A DNA stretch of 64,000 nt, taken from the NCBI RefSeq assembly GCF_023715585.1, contig NZ_JAMBOK010000003.1, forward strand, positions 209,439 through 273,438. Reading direction: 5' to 3'. Of this stretch, positions 49,809-60,234 are shown piece after piece (positions within the stretch are counted from its first letter, which is position 1; each line of letters starts with the position of its first letter). The DNA is from Sporosarcina luteola (lineage in GTDB: Bacteria; Bacillota; Bacilli; Bacillales_A; Planococcaceae). The translations under genes were made by a program, and so were the position numbers. The notes beneath the pieces were generated by a model. The model was not told the DNA's origin. It saw only the letters and a program-made list of their open reading frames with translations, and ran no database searches.

Positions 49809-50939
49809 TTGCCTGACAGCTGTCGTCTCTGCGGCGATGGCAATGGCTTGCTTGAGGTCGGCAATTAAATCCGCAGCCTCTTCCAATCCTACAGAAAAGC
49901 GCAATAGCCTTCTATCTACACCACGTCTTTCCCGTTCTTCCTCGGGAATTTCCGAATGGGTCTGCGTCGTCGGATACGTGATTAAACTCTCCACGCCCCC
50001 GAGGCTTTCCGCAAACGTGATCAGCTTCAAGTTTTGCAGCAGCGGATCGACCCACTCGCTTTCCCGTACTCTAAATGAAATCATGCCGCCTTTGCCTGCA
50101 TAGAGGACATCATCGACAAGCGGTTCATTTTCCAAATAGGCGACGAGCTCCTTGGCATTGGCATCATGCTGTTTCATCCGCACGTGCAAGGTTTTCAAAC
50201 CGCGGATGACGAGCCAGGAGTCGAACGGGGAAAGCGTCGCGCCGATTGCGTTATGGTTTGCACCTAAACGGTTGCACAGCTCTTCTCCTTTCGCGACGAC
50301 GAGACCGGCAAGCACATCATTATGGCCGCCGATATATTTCGTTGCGCTATGGATGACAATATCCGCCCCGAGCTCAATCGGACGTTGGTAGTATGGCGTC
50401 AAAAACGTATTGTCGACGATGACGAGCAAGTCGTGCTCTCTGGCAAGCTCCACATACTGTTCGATATCAATTTCCAGCATAAGCGGGTTCGTCGGCGTTT
50501 CGATGAAGATCGCTTTCGTGTTTTCGGTAATCAGCTTTTCTGTTTCCTCGACGTTTTCAAACGAGGAGTACGATGTCCGGATGTTATATAGATCTTGATA
50601 TTGATCGAACAAGCGGAACGTCCCGCCGTATAAGTCGTCGGGAGCAATCAATTCATCCCCCGATTTGAACAGCGAAAGGACGAGCTGAATCGCTGCCATG
50701 CCTGAGCTGCACGCATAGCCGCGGTCGCCGTTTTCGAGATTGGCGATGCCTTCCTCGAGGATCGTTCGTGTCGGGTTTTTTGTCCGTGTATAATCGTAGC
50801 CAGTTGACAGCCCCAACCCGTCATGCTTGTACGCTGTTGAAAAATGAAGGGGAGGGTTGACTGCCCCGGTTCTCGGATCACTTTGGTTTCCTAGTTGCAC
50901 CAATTTTGTGTTTATGCTCTGTTTTGTCAAGTTGCCCAT
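49806..50939 (-). CDS. metI: Cystathionine gamma-synthase / MetI
   Basis: A 377-residue PLP enzyme of the Cys/Met metabolism family. YDYTRTKNPTR, the GMAAI segment and VDNTFLTPYYQRP are present, as is SATKYIGGHNDV with the PLP lysine. It tracks B. subtilis MetI (O-acetylhomoserine-using cystathionine gamma-synthase) as I remember it. The S-box riboswitch directly upstream supports a methionine biosynthetic role and argues against MccB. metC does not follow in this window. AAAGGAGATGGGC precedes the ATG. Confidence 0.88.
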   Translation of the reverse strand: MGNLTKQSINTKLVQLGNQSDPRTGAVNPPLHFSTAYKHDGLGLSTGYDYTRTKNPTRTILEEGIANLENGDRGYACSSGMAAIQLVLSLFKSGDELIAPDDLYGGTFRLFDQYQDLYNIRTSYSSFENVEETEKLITENTKAIFIETPTNPLMLEIDIEQYVELAREHDLLVIVDNTFLTPYYQRPIELGADIVIHSATKYIGGHNDVLAGLVVAKGEELCNRLGANHNAIGATLSPFDSWLVIRGLKTLHVRMKQHDANAKELVAYLENEPLVDDVLYAGKGGMISFRVRESEWVDPLLQNLKLITFAESLGGVESLITYPTTQTHSEIPEEERERRGVDRRLLRFSVGLEEAADLIADLKQAIAIAAETTAVRQ

Positions 50940-50952
50940 CTCCTTTGTCTAT

Positions 50953-51116
50953 AAAAAAAGGCCTCTCTACGTAAGAAGAGGGCCTCCAACATCGTTGAAA
51001 TCAATCTTCTTATCTTCAAGGCGCAGTTCGCCTTTTGGAAGTAGCACCATACCAAATTCGGGCTGGTTGCTGAGACTTCATTGGGCCAATCCCTCCGTCT
51101 CTCGTGATAAGAATCA
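50953..51116 (-). promoter_or_regulatory. SAM-I riboswitch (S-box) of metI
   Basis: On the minus strand: CTTATCACGAGAG, GGAGGGATTGGCCCAATGAA, GTCTCAGCAACCAGC, GGTGCTA and the closing GATAAG are the S-box core. A terminator AGGCC-C-TCT / AGAG-A-GGCCT plus T-run (50953-50985) lies before metI. High SAM should stop transcription. Confidence 0.93.
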
Positions 51117-51250
51117 AAATATGTAATTATTAGAAAATAGATTTATCTAAAGTTATCATGCTTCCTGGAAGATTGCAAGAAGTTTCGGAAATGAATGTCC
51201 GTGCCCTTTTGCTATAATGGGGGCATGTTGAATAATGAGGAGGATTTCCA

Positions 51251-51589
51251 TTGGCTTGGCTTTATGTATTATTGGCGGCGATCGTCGAGATCTTCTGGGT
51301 GATCGGGCTTCGGTATTCCGATTCGGCACTCGAGTGGGCAGGGACTGTCGTTGCAATTATCATCAGCTTCTATGCAATTATTAAAGCTTGCGAGACATTG
51401 CCATCCGGGACGGTATATGCAGTCTTCACCGGTTCCGGAGCGGCGGCGATCGTTCTTATCGACTTCCTGTTTTTCCATGCGGACTTTTCCATCGCAAAAG
51501 TGATCTTCATCGCGATTATCATCGTTGGGGTTATCGGGATAAAAATGACGACGACTGCATCCGGCGAAACAGCGGAAGGGGGCGGTTGA
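51251..51589 (+). CDS. SMR-family small multidrug protein, subunit 1
   Basis: A 112-residue, four-helix membrane protein of the SMR (EmrE/SugE) family. MAWLYVLLAAIVEIFWVIGLRYSD has the conserved Glu14 in helix 1, and GTVYAVFTGSGAAAIVLIDFLFF the helix 3 motif. The TTG start at 51251 follows GAGGAGGATTTCCA. Paired, heteromeric SMR proteins export drugs or guanidinium. No guanidine riboswitch is seen upstream. An extended -10 TGCTATAAT lies at about 51211. Confidence 0.9.
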   Translation: MAWLYVLLAAIVEIFWVIGLRYSDSALEWAGTVVAIIISFYAIIKACETLPSGTVYAVFTGSGAAAIVLIDFLFFHADFSIAKVIFIAIIIVGVIGIKMTTTASGETAEGGG

Positions 51590-51590
51590 G

Positions 51591-51905
51591 ATGGCGTGGA
51601 TGTATTTAGTCATCGCGAGTTTGGGGGAGATTTTCGGCGTCATGGCCATCAATCTTTATTTGCAGAAAAGATCGTGGCCCCGCCTGCTGCTCATCGTCGG
51701 GACGTTTTCGGTCGGTTTTTTATTTCTTTCGCTCGCAATGCGCGACATTCCGATGGGGACGGCGTATGCGATTTGGACCGGACTCGGTGCGGCGGGTGCC
51801 GTCCTTATGGGCATCCTGTTTTTCAAGGAAGCAGCGGGATGGAAACGGGTGCTATTCCTTTGCTTGATCATCGGAGGGGCGGTCGGATTAAAGATATTTG
51901 GATAA
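51591..51905 (+). CDS. SMR-family small multidrug protein, subunit 2
   Basis: A 104-residue four-helix SMR protein. MAWMYLVIASLGEIFGVMAINLYLQK carries the Glu of helix 1, and GTAYAIWTGLGAAGAVLMGILFF is the helix 3 motif. It begins one base after the stop of the partner, so the two are coupled and probably form a heterodimer as in YkkCD or EbrAB. The next gene, a MATE transporter, starts 13 bases after its stop. Confidence 0.9.
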   Translation: MAWMYLVIASLGEIFGVMAINLYLQKRSWPRLLLIVGTFSVGFLFLSLAMRDIPMGTAYAIWTGLGAAGAVLMGILFFKEAAGWKRVLFLCLIIGGAVGLKIFG

Positions 51906-51918
51906 AGGGGTGAGTGCC

Positions 51919-53256
51919 ATGGCGAAACAATATGATTTTACGGAAGGACCGCTAGCCAAGCAGCTGATCTTCTATTCGGCCCCGATCATTCTCACAAATC
52001 TGTTGCAAGTGTCCTATCAATTCATCGACAGTCTTTGGGTCGGAAATCTTATCGGCGCCGATGCGCTCGGAGCAGTTGCAATTTCAGGTACGGTTGTATT
52101 CACCGTCCTTTCCTTCGTTATCGGGCTGAATAACGCGGCTCTGACAATCCTGTCCCAGCAGAAGGGGAGGGGAAGCGAGACGGGCTTGCGCAATTATTTG
52201 AACGCTTTCGTCGTCTTGTTGACGATCATGTCCGTTGTGTTAAGTTTTGCGGGCTTCTTTTTGGCGAAACCGATCTTGGCAATGCTCGGCACCCCCGATT
52301 CAATGATCGAAATGGCGACTTCTTATTTACGGGTTAACTTTTTCGGCATCCTGTTTCTGTTCGGATATAACTTCATCAACACAGTGTTCCGGTCTGTCGG
52401 CGATTCAAAGACGCCAATCTATTTCGTTTTGACGGCAGTCCTGCTGAACACGGTGCTTGATCCGATTTTCATCGCTGTCTTCGGATGGGGTGTCCAAGGG
52501 GCTGCGGTTGCGACGATCGTATCCCAAGGGGTTGCATTTGCGACTGGCGCAATTTATTCCGTTCGAAAAAAGCTCGTGCCGTTTACAAAGCCGCATCTGC
52601 CGGCTAAGCGGGAAGTGCTTGATATTCTGAAATTGGGGATACCGGCGGGCTTGCAAATGAGCGTCATTTCGGCAGGCGTCATGGCGATCATGAGTGTCGT
52701 CGCTTCTTTCGGACCTGCGGTTGTTGCGGGGTACGGGGCTGCGCAGCGGCTTGATAGTCTGATCATGCTGCCGGCGCAAGCGATCGGGACGGCAGTGAAT
52801 AGTATGGCAGGACAAAATATCGGTGCGGGAAAGTGGAACCGTGTCCACAGGATTACGTTCATCGGCTTTCTTTATAATCTGGGCATTATGTTTGCCATCG
52901 CAGGAATTGTCTACGCTTTTGCGTGGGCCGGCATCCGTCTATTTATAACTGACGCGGAGGCTGTCCGTTTTGGTGCCGACTATTTAAAGATGATTGCATT
53001 TTTCTATCCTTTTTTAGGTATCAATTTCGTACTCAATGGCGCTGTCCGCGCATCGGGGGCGATGTTCCAAGTGCTTGTGCTCAATATCATCTCGTTTTGG
53101 ATATTGCGTTACCCCGTTACTTACTTCCTGTCAGGTTTCATGGGAGATAAGGGGATTGCCGTCGGAATCGGTGTCAGTTTTGTCATCAGCAGCATCATCG
53201 CATTCCTCTATTACCGGTACGGAAAGTGGAAGCAAACCGACATTTTTGGAGAATGA
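51919..53256 (+). CDS. MATE-family efflux transporter
   Basis: A 445-residue, 12-segment MATE antiporter. MAKQYDFTEGPLAKQLIFYSAPIILTNLLQ opens the first half, and SYQFIDSLWVGNLIGADALGAVAISG is the helix 1-2 signature; the second half begins near KLGIPAGLQMSVIS. The ATG at 51919 follows AAAGGGGTGAGTGCC. It is co-transcribed with the two SMR genes, forming an export operon with two unrelated pump types. Confidence 0.9.
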   Translation: MAKQYDFTEGPLAKQLIFYSAPIILTNLLQVSYQFIDSLWVGNLIGADALGAVAISGTVVFTVLSFVIGLNNAALTILSQQKGRGSETGLRNYLNAFVVLLTIMSVVLSFAGFFLAKPILAMLGTPDSMIEMATSYLRVNFFGILFLFGYNFINTVFRSVGDSKTPIYFVLTAVLLNTVLDPIFIAVFGWGVQGAAVATIVSQGVAFATGAIYSVRKKLVPFTKPHLPAKREVLDILKLGIPAGLQMSVISAGVMAIMSVVASFGPAVVAGYGAAQRLDSLIMLPAQAIGTAVNSMAGQNIGAGKWNRVHRITFIGFLYNLGIMFAIAGIVYAFAWAGIRLFITDAEAVRFGADYLKMIAFFYPFLGINFVLNGAVRASGAMFQVLVLNIISFWILRYPVTYFLSGFMGDKGIAVGIGVSFVISSIIAFLYYRYGKWKQTDIFGE

Positions 53257-53346
53257 GGAAATTTAAGTGCATGTTATTTATAATGAAAACAAGGGTAACT
53301 AGTGTATACTAAAACTATCAGAAGATGCGGAAGAAGGAGATTTGAC

Positions 53347-54816
53347 ATGACTTCGAAATATGCAGACGACAGTTTGGCACTACATACAGATCTTTATCAA
53401 ATCAACATGATGGAAGCATATTGGGCGGATGGCATCCATGAACGGAAAGCGGTATTTGAGCTGTACTTCAGAAACTTGCCGTTCGGTAATGGCTATGCGA
53501 TTTTTGCGGGACTTGAGCGGATCCTTGATTACTTAAAGGATTTCCATTTCAGTGAGAGCGACCTGACCTATTTACGGGAGGAACTCGGCTATAAGGAGGA
53601 TTTCCTTTCCTATTTGAAAGATATCCGTTTTACTGGCGATGTTTATTCGATGAAGGAAGGGGAACTTGTATTTGCGAACGAACCGATCCTGCGAGTGGAA
53701 TCGACATTGGCGGAAGCCCAGCTCATCGAGACGGCGCTGCTGAATATCGTCAACTTCCAGACGCTCATTGCGACAAAGGCGAGCCGCATCAAGCAGGTCG
53801 TCAAAGAGGAAGTCGTCATGGAATTCGGCAGCAGGCGGGCTCATGAAATGGATGCGGCGATCTGGGGCGCTCGTGCCGCTGTCATCGGCGGAGTGGAAGC
53901 GACTAGCAACGTCCGTGCCGGCAAACGCTTCGGCATTCCGGTTGCGGGTACGCATGCCCATTCATTGGTCCAAGCCTATCGGAGCGAATACGAAGCGTTC
54001 CACTCATACGCAAGACGGCATAAGGATTGTGTATTCCTCGTCGATACGTACAATACACTGAAAATCGGCATCCCGACGGCAATTCAGGTCGCGAAGGAGC
54101 TCGGTGATAAAATCAATTTCATCGGCATCCGCCTCGACAGCGGCGATATTGCATTCCTTTCGAAGGAAGCTCGGAAAATGCTCGATGCAGCCGGATTCCA
54201 CGATGCGAAAATCGTCGTCTCAAATGATTTGGACGAGTACACGATCCTGAACTTGAAAGCGCAAGGGGCGAAAGTCGACGTATGGGGGATCGGCACGAAG
54301 CTGATCACCGCTTACGATCAACCGGCTCTTGGCGCGGTATATAAGATCGTTGCCATTGAGAATGAAAATGGTGAAATGGAAGATACGATCAAGATTTCAT
54401 CCAATGTCGAGAAAGTGACGACGCCTGGCCAGAAGAAGCTCTATCGGATCATCGACAGGGAAAACGGCAAGGCGGAAGGCGATTACATCACGATGTACGA
54501 CGAAGACCCGACAGTGGAAAAAAGGATTAAAATGTTCCACCCGGTTCACACATTCATTTCCAAATTCGTCACAAACTTCGATGCAGTGAATTTGCATACG
54601 CAAGTGATCGAAGGCGGAAGTGTGATTTACAAAAACCCTGCATTAAATGAGATGCGCCAGTTCGCTCACGATAATTTGGATTTGTTATGGGATGAATATA
54701 AACGTTCCTTGAACCCGGAGGAATACCCGGTCGACTTGAGTCAGAAATGTTGGGACAATAAAATGCGCAATATCCGTGAAGTGCAGGATCGAGTGGATGA
54801 GTTTTCAATGAGATGA
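53347..54816 (+). CDS. pncB: Nicotinate phosphoribosyltransferase PncB
   Basis: A 489-residue enzyme that joins nicotinate and PRPP to nicotinate mononucleotide in NAD salvage. [34 protein letters not shown] and [12 protein letters not shown] are conserved sites, and [14 protein letters not shown] and [14 protein letters not shown] segments close the barrel. The ATG at 53347 follows AGAAGGAGATTTGAC. nadE follows 13 bases later, so the two form a NAD salvage operon. Confidence 0.93.
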   Translation: MTSKYADDSLALHTDLYQINMMEAYWADGIHERKAVFELYFRNLPFGNGYAIFAGLERILDYLKDFHFSESDLTYLREELGYKEDFLSYLKDIRFTGDVYSMKEGELVFANEPILRVESTLAEAQLIETALLNIVNFQTLIATKASRIKQVVKEEVVMEFGSRRAHEMDAAIWGARAAVIGGVEATSNVRAGKRFGIPVAGTHAHSLVQAYRSEYEAFHSYARRHKDCVFLVDTYNTLKIGIPTAIQVAKELGDKINFIGIRLDSGDIAFLSKEARKMLDAAGFHDAKIVVSNDLDEYTILNLKAQGAKVDVWGIGTKLITAYDQPALGAVYKIVAIENENGEMEDTIKISSNVEKVTTPGQKKLYRIIDRENGKAEGDYITMYDEDPTVEKRIKMFHPVHTFISKFVTNFDAVNLHTQVIEGGSVIYKNPALNEMRQFAHDNLDLLWDEYKRSLNPEEYPVDLSQKCWDNKMRNIREVQDRVDEFSMR

Positions 54817-54829
54817 GGAGGTGCGGAAA

Positions 54830-55654
54830 ATGACTTTTCAAGAACAGGTCATTGCGGAGCTGAAAAGCATGCCGTCAATTGACCCGCAAGAGGAGATCCG
54901 CAAATCGATTGATTTCATGAAGGAATATGCAGTGAAGAATACATTCGTAAATGGTTTCGTTCTCGGTATATCGGGCGGGCAGGATTCATCGCTCGTCGGA
55001 AGGCTTGCGCAGATGGCTGTCGATGAGCTGAACGAAGAGAACGGTACGGACAGGTATAAGTTCATTGCCGTCAGGCTTCCGTACGGGAAGCAGTTCGATG
55101 AAGACGATGCGCAGGACGCCCTTGACTTCATTAATCCTTCCTTGCTGTATACCGTGGATATCAAAGGTGCGGTCGATGCGAGCGAACAGGCGCTGGCGAA
55201 GGCTGGGGTCGTCATTTCCGATTACACAAAAGGGAATGAAAAAGCCCGGGAGCGGATGAAAGTCCAATACTCCATCGCAGCGGCGCATAGCTGCGTCGTT
55301 CTAGGGACTGACCACGCCGCGGAAGCGTTGACCGGATTCTACACGAAATTCGGCGATGGCGCAGCCGATCTCATGCCGATCTACCGGTTGAATAAAAGGC
55401 AGGGCCGTGAGCTGATGAAGGCACTTGGCTCCCCGGTACATCTCTACGAGAAAGTGCCGACAGCAGATCTTGAAGACGACAAGCCTGCACTGCCTGACGA
55501 AGTTGCTCTTGGCGTCACGTACGAGGAGATCGATGACTTCCTGGAAGGGAAGAAAGTTTCAGATAAAGCACTGGAAACGATTAAAAAGCATTATACAAGA
55601 TCGGCGCATAAGCGTCACATGCCGGTTACGATATTCGACGATTTTTGGAAATGA
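54830..55654 (+). CDS. nadE: Ammonia-dependent NAD synthetase NadE
   Basis: A 274-residue NAD+ synthase of the short form, with no glutaminase domain, so it uses free ammonia. The PP-loop is [16 protein letters not shown] (about 46-61). [45 protein letters not shown] and [10 protein letters not shown] are conserved. It converts deamido-NAD to NAD downstream of PncB. GAGGAGGTGCGG precedes the ATG. A strong terminator follows. Confidence 0.94.
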   Translation: MTFQEQVIAELKSMPSIDPQEEIRKSIDFMKEYAVKNTFVNGFVLGISGGQDSSLVGRLAQMAVDELNEENGTDRYKFIAVRLPYGKQFDEDDAQDALDFINPSLLYTVDIKGAVDASEQALAKAGVVISDYTKGNEKARERMKVQYSIAAAHSCVVLGTDHAAEALTGFYTKFGDGAADLMPIYRLNKRQGRELMKALGSPVHLYEKVPTADLEDDKPALPDEVALGVTYEEIDDFLEGKKVSDKALETIKKHYTRSAHKRHMPVTIFDDFWK

Positions 55655-55659
55655 ACATG

Positions 55660-55698
55660 AACCCGCCACCGAAGTAAATTTCGGTGGCGGGTTTTTGC
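55660..55698 (+). terminator. Terminator of pncB-nadE
   Basis: AACCCGCCACCGAA / TTCGGTGGCGGGTT hairpin followed by TTT. Confidence 0.92.
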
Positions 55699-55842
55699 TA
55701 TGACCGGTTTTGCAAATTTTGTAAGCTGTTGTGAAGTGTACGGTTTTACGTTATTATGAAGTTACATTATGTAAATTTTCGGACATGTTATTGTAAAATG
55801 TTGGGCAGATTATAGAGAGAAGTTGGAATGGGAGGAAATAGA

Positions 55843-56793
55843 ATGACTCATGCACAAGTTATCGACAAAGTTCTCGCGAATATTGATAAGGTGATGATCG
55901 GCAAACGGGATATCGCGGAGCTGAGCCTGACAGCGCTGCTGGCAGGCGGACATGTCCTGTTGGAAGATGTCCCCGGCGTCGGGAAGACGATGATGGTGAA
56001 AGCGCTCGCGAAATCGATCGGCGCCTCGTTTAAACGTATACAGTTTACACCGGATTTATTGCCATCGGACGTCCTTGGCGTCTCCATCTACAATCCGAGG
56101 GAAATGCAATTTGAATTCAGACCGGGACCAATTGTCGGAAACATCGTACTGGCCGATGAAATTAACCGGACGTCCCCGAAGACGCAAGCCGCCTTGCTCG
56201 AGAGCATGGAGGAATCATCCGTCACGGTGGACGGGGAAACGATCCGGATTCCCCAGCCGTTTTTCGTCATGGCGACCCAGAACCCGATCGAATATGAAGG
56301 GACGTATCCGTTGCCGGAAGCGCAATTGGATCGGTTCCTCTTCAAGCTGAAGATGGGGTACCCACAACGTGGTGAAGAAATTGAAGTGCTGTCCCGTGCG
56401 GAAAAGACAGTGCCGATCGACCATCTCGAAACCGTCCTCACAATTCAGGAATTGGCGGAGCTCCAACTTGCAGTGAAAGAAGTGAATGTCGATCATACGA
56501 TTAAAACGTATATCGTCGATTGTGCATCAGAAACGCGCAATACTCCACACGTCTATCTAGGTGTCAGTCCGAGGGGATCGCTTGCGCTCATGAAATCTTG
56601 CCAAGCGTATGCGCTTATTAAAGGGCGGACATATGTAACGCCTGACGACGTAAAGTATTTGGCTCCTTTTGTGTTCGGCCATCGGATGATCCTCCGTTCG
56701 GAAGCGAAGTACGAAGGGATCACTTCGAATGAAATCGTCGACCGGATCCTCACTCGGGTGAGCGTGCCGATCGACCGGGTCGGTTTGAAATGA
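55843..56793 (+). CDS. MoxR-family AAA+ ATPase
   Basis: A 316-residue AAA+ chaperone-like ATPase of the MoxR/RavA clade. Walker A is DVPGVGKTMM (42-51) and Walker B LADEINRTSPKTQAALLESMEE. Sensor 1 MATQNPIEYEGTYPLPEAQLDRF and a C-terminal lid follow. MoxR proteins usually work with the neighbouring DUF58 protein on maturation of a partner. GGGAGGAAATAGA precedes the ATG. First gene of a three-gene operon before guaA. Confidence 0.92.
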   Translation: MTHAQVIDKVLANIDKVMIGKRDIAELSLTALLAGGHVLLEDVPGVGKTMMVKALAKSIGASFKRIQFTPDLLPSDVLGVSIYNPREMQFEFRPGPIVGNIVLADEINRTSPKTQAALLESMEESSVTVDGETIRIPQPFFVMATQNPIEYEGTYPLPEAQLDRFLFKLKMGYPQRGEEIEVLSRAEKTVPIDHLETVLTIQELAELQLAVKEVNVDHTIKTYIVDCASETRNTPHVYLGVSPRGSLALMKSCQAYALIKGRTYVTPDDVKYLAPFVFGHRMILRSEAKYEGITSNEIVDRILTRVSVPIDRVGLK

Positions 56794-57995
56794 GAAAAGG
56801 GAAAGAATTGCTATCGGTGACAGGCCGCTTCGTTTTCATCGTCGGCCTTTTCTTTTCCGTCTACGTCTTCGCGATGTTCCAAGGTGGTAAAGTGAGCTGG
56901 ACGATCTTTTACATGTTGACGCCCTTCCTCCTGTATTCAATCGCTCTCTTTGCCTACCCGATGAATACTATAAAAGCCGAGCGCATCATCCGGACAAAAA
57001 CGATCGAGAGCGGGGGGAAGCTCGCGGTTACCGTGAGGCTTACGCGGACAGTCCCGTTCCCTTTGCTGTATACCGTCGCGATTGAAAAATGGGCGGATCC
57101 CGCCATGGTCAGAAGCGCGAAAGCCAACACGAAGCATATCTTCCTATTCGGCTTTAAAAAGAATGTGGAGTTCGCATATGAAGTCGACAAGCTTCCAAGA
57201 GGAGAGCATATTGTGGAAGGTCTCGAAATGGAAGTTTCCGATTTTTTCGGTTGGATTCAAAAACGTGTATTCATAGAATTGAAGGATGCAATCCTTGTTT
57301 ATCCGAATACGACCGCCATTAGCTACGTGCCGATCAATGCCCAATATGACCGAGGATCCCTCATATCCCCATTTTCGCTTGTCAAGGATACGACGATGGC
57401 AACAGGGGTGAGGGATTATCAAGCGGGCGACCGGGTCACATGGATCCATTGGAAGTCCTTCGCGCGTACGCAAAATCTGATGACGAAGGAATTCGAAGAT
57501 CGGCAGTCCGAAGATATAATTGTGCTGCTTGACGGCAGGGAGTCGAATCTGTTCGAAGAGAAGGTTGAACTTGCGGCTTCCATTGTCGAGGAGGCTGGGA
57601 ACCATCAGGCGAATATCGCTTTCGTTTCCGCGGGGGCCGAGACAAAAGCGTTTCCATTCATCCATTCAGCGGATCAACTGCGCGAAGTATTTGTTCATTT
57701 AGCTAAAATAAAGCCAACTGCAACGGAAGACGTTCAACCGGTGGCGGCGTCACTGCCAGGGGTGGCCGGCAGCGTCGTCTTGGTGACGGCCGATCCCGAC
57801 TGGCTGTTCATCCAATCGATGATGGCTCTAGTGAAAAATACGAAATCGGTTATCTGTTTCGTCATCGTTGACGGGGAAAATGCATTGCATCATCAGCTTC
57901 AAGAGCAGATTAAATTTGCTAAAGCAAAAGGGATCACCATGCATGCGCTTAGCAGAAAGCAATTTTCGGAAGCCTTTAAGGAGGTGGCCAGTTAA
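56790..57995 (+). CDS. DUF58-domain protein
   Basis: A 401-residue protein. Two membrane helices lie at residues 10-55 (FVFIVGLFFSVYVFAMF; FYMLTPFLLYSIALFAY). A beta-rich middle follows. The DUF58 motif VRDYQAGDRVTWIHWKSFART is at about 211-231, with a VWA-like tail (IIVLLDGRESN). It partners MoxR in many bacteria. The start overlaps the moxR stop (ATGA). The end overlaps the next start (TAATG), so all three genes are coupled. Confidence 0.88.
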   Translation: MRKGKELLSVTGRFVFIVGLFFSVYVFAMFQGGKVSWTIFYMLTPFLLYSIALFAYPMNTIKAERIIRTKTIESGGKLAVTVRLTRTVPFPLLYTVAIEKWADPAMVRSAKANTKHIFLFGFKKNVEFAYEVDKLPRGEHIVEGLEMEVSDFFGWIQKRVFIELKDAILVYPNTTAISYVPINAQYDRGSLISPFSLVKDTTMATGVRDYQAGDRVTWIHWKSFARTQNLMTKEFEDRQSEDIIVLLDGRESNLFEEKVELAASIVEEAGNHQANIAFVSAGAETKAFPFIHSADQLREVFVHLAKIKPTATEDVQPVAASLPGVAGSVVLVTADPDWLFIQSMMALVKNTKSVICFVIVDGENALHHQLQEQIKFAKAKGITMHALSRKQFSEAFKEVAS

Positions 57996-60187
57996 TGAAG
58001 GAAGTAAGGACGGATATGCGTTTCCTTATACTCATGTATGCGCTGGCCTTCATCCTGCTCTGGGAATGGCTCTTGCCTGTCATTGAATTGACCGACACGG
58101 AATATATAACGGTCTTCCTTTTCTTCATCGGTATATCCTTCATTTTCGGTCTGTTGAGGATGAAATGGTGGCTGTCGATTCCGTTGAAACTCATTTATCT
58201 TTTTTGGTCGCTCCATTATGTGTTCTTTGAGACTGTCATTCTGTCGAGAGAAACAGTTTCATTGCTCATTACGGATCTGTTGTCGAATATCGGCATTATC
58301 GCCGCTTGGAATTGGGATGGCATTACGAATCCGTTCCGGACAGTCCTCTTTTTTGTCTTGTTATGGATGACGATCTACTTGATCCGCCATTGGATTGAAG
58401 TGCGGAAAAGCATCCTCTTATTCTACGCACTGACGGTCATCTTCATCGCAATATTGGATACCTTCAGCTCCTATTCGGCGGAAGGCGCCATTTTCAGAAT
58501 TATGGTTTCAGGCCTTTTATTAATAGGGTTGTTGACGATTTCCCGCATTTCCGATAAGCATGGACGGAAAATAGGGACGGGGATGTTCGCTGCTTTTTCC
58601 CTCCCTTTGCTATTCGCTGTCGTTTGCAGCAGTGCATTCGCGAGCATTATGCCAGATCGGGGACCTGCCTGGGACGACCCAATCCCCTTCTTGAAGTCGG
58701 TTGTCCAAGGAGAAGGAATCGGCAGCGGCAGTTTCGTAGCGAAAAGCGGTTATGATACAGATGATTCGAAGCTGGGAGGCGCTTTCTCGCAAGATAGCAC
58801 CGTCGTATTCAGTGCGACCGTTCCAAAGAAGCAATATTGGAAGATCGAGACGAAAAACACGTATACGTCAAAGGGATGGGAACAACGGTCTGAAGAGGCA
58901 ATACCTGTCAATATCGAACCGGGATCATTGCTTGCCTTTTCGGGTGCGGATAACCTGCTTGAGGAGGATAAATTCCTTCATGCGGAAATCAATATGAAGG
59001 AACAATTACCTTTTCTAGTCTATCCATACGGTACATCCAAAATTCATACGAGGACGGACGTCGTCTTGCAGAACCAGGAGGATAATGGGCGTTTTTGGGT
59101 GTTGAAAGACGGGGAAGAGGCGGAGCTCGATTCTTTCGGCATCGATCTTATCGAGCGGAATTACAGCTTAAAAGCGCTTCGTGCAACCTCAATGGATGAT
59201 TATGCGCTCGAATCCATGGATTTCTCCGAGTATTTGCAGCTTCCTGAGCAATTGCCTGCCCGCGTACGCGAGTTGGCGCTGACGATTACCGGGAAAGAGG
59301 AGAGCGTATACGAGAAAGCGAAATCAATCGAACGCTATTTCGCAAGGAACGGATTCATGTACGACCAGCAGAATGTGGCAGTACCTAGAGGGGCTGAGGA
59401 CTATGTGGATCAATTCCTATTCGATACAAAACGCGGCTATTGCGATAACTTTTCAACGTCCATGGTTGTCATGCTGCGCGCATCCGACATCCCTGCACGC
59501 TGGGTGAAGGGCTTCGCGCCAGGCGAAGGGAAAACGAATTCAGAAGGCAAGATGGAGTATCAAGTGACGAACAATGAAGCGCATTCATGGGTGGAAGCTT
59601 ATATTCCGGGATTCGGATGGATGCCTTTCGAACCGACAATCGGATTTTCGAATATGACCGGCATCGAATACGATCTTGAATTGGATATGAGCGATCCGGA
59701 AGCGCCTGACATGGAAGAGCGTGAGAAGCCCGAAACTAATAAGGAAACGCCTGTTAAAAAGGATGAAGATAATGGAGTTCTCGCCTTCTTCAACAAAATG
59801 GATAAATTCCTGCGTGAAAATGCGTGGATCGGCATTGCCGTGCTTGCCGTAATTGTATTTATTGCATGGCAGGTGTATAAGCATCGGGGGAAATGGATTC
59901 CTAAGCTGCTCATAAACGCTTACCGGAAAAGGCAAGCGGATTGGGTAACGTACACGAAACAATATAAGGGCCTCTTGAAACAGTTGGACCGGTTCGGATT
60001 TAAACGGACGGACAGCATGACGTTATCCGAATATGCGAAAACGGTCGATACGCACTTCGGCGGCCGCCGGATGAAAATGCTTACCGAGGCGTATGAACGG
60101 GGCCTCTATGGCGGATATACGAGACATGACGACTGGGCAGGTTTGCAGGAAATATGGGAAGATTTAATCAATAGGGCTTCCTGTTGA
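57995..60187 (+). CDS. Transglutaminase-domain membrane protein (TgpA-like)
   Basis: A 730-residue protein. N-terminal membrane bundle of about six or seven helices (residues 5-215), then a large extracytoplasmic domain. The transglutaminase core has RGYCDNFSTSMVVMLRASDIPARWV with Cys483, AHSWVEAYIPGFGWMPFEPT with His530, and a following Asp. A further helix at about residues 610-628 (IGIAVLAVIVFIAWQVY) precedes a cytosolic DUF4129-like tail. Likely a peptidase or crosslinker in the envelope, acting with MoxR and DUF58. The guaA riboswitch follows. Confidence 0.9.
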   Translation: MKEVRTDMRFLILMYALAFILLWEWLLPVIELTDTEYITVFLFFIGISFIFGLLRMKWWLSIPLKLIYLFWSLHYVFFETVILSRETVSLLITDLLSNIGIIAAWNWDGITNPFRTVLFFVLLWMTIYLIRHWIEVRKSILLFYALTVIFIAILDTFSSYSAEGAIFRIMVSGLLLIGLLTISRISDKHGRKIGTGMFAAFSLPLLFAVVCSSAFASIMPDRGPAWDDPIPFLKSVVQGEGIGSGSFVAKSGYDTDDSKLGGAFSQDSTVVFSATVPKKQYWKIETKNTYTSKGWEQRSEEAIPVNIEPGSLLAFSGADNLLEEDKFLHAEINMKEQLPFLVYPYGTSKIHTRTDVVLQNQEDNGRFWVLKDGEEAELDSFGIDLIERNYSLKALRATSMDDYALESMDFSEYLQLPEQLPARVRELALTITGKEESVYEKAKSIERYFARNGFMYDQQNVAVPRGAEDYVDQFLFDTKRGYCDNFSTSMVVMLRASDIPARWVKGFAPGEGKTNSEGKMEYQVTNNEAHSWVEAYIPGFGWMPFEPTIGFSNMTGIEYDLELDMSDPEAPDMEEREKPETNKETPVKKDEDNGVLAFFNKMDKFLRENAWIGIAVLAVIVFIAWQVYKHRGKWIPKLLINAYRKRQADWVTYTKQYKGLLKQLDRFGFKRTDSMTLSEYAKTVDTHFGGRRMKMLTEAYERGLYGGYTRHDDWAGLQEIWEDLINRASC

Positions 60188-60234
60188 TTTTTGCAAGTCG
60201 GAGGCGTAAGATTAAAAAAAAGAACAACCGATAT

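Noticed and set aside
51130..51250. Guanidine (ykkC) riboswitch before the SMR pair
   Set aside because: None of the conserved guanidine-I motifs can be found in the 120 bases upstream.
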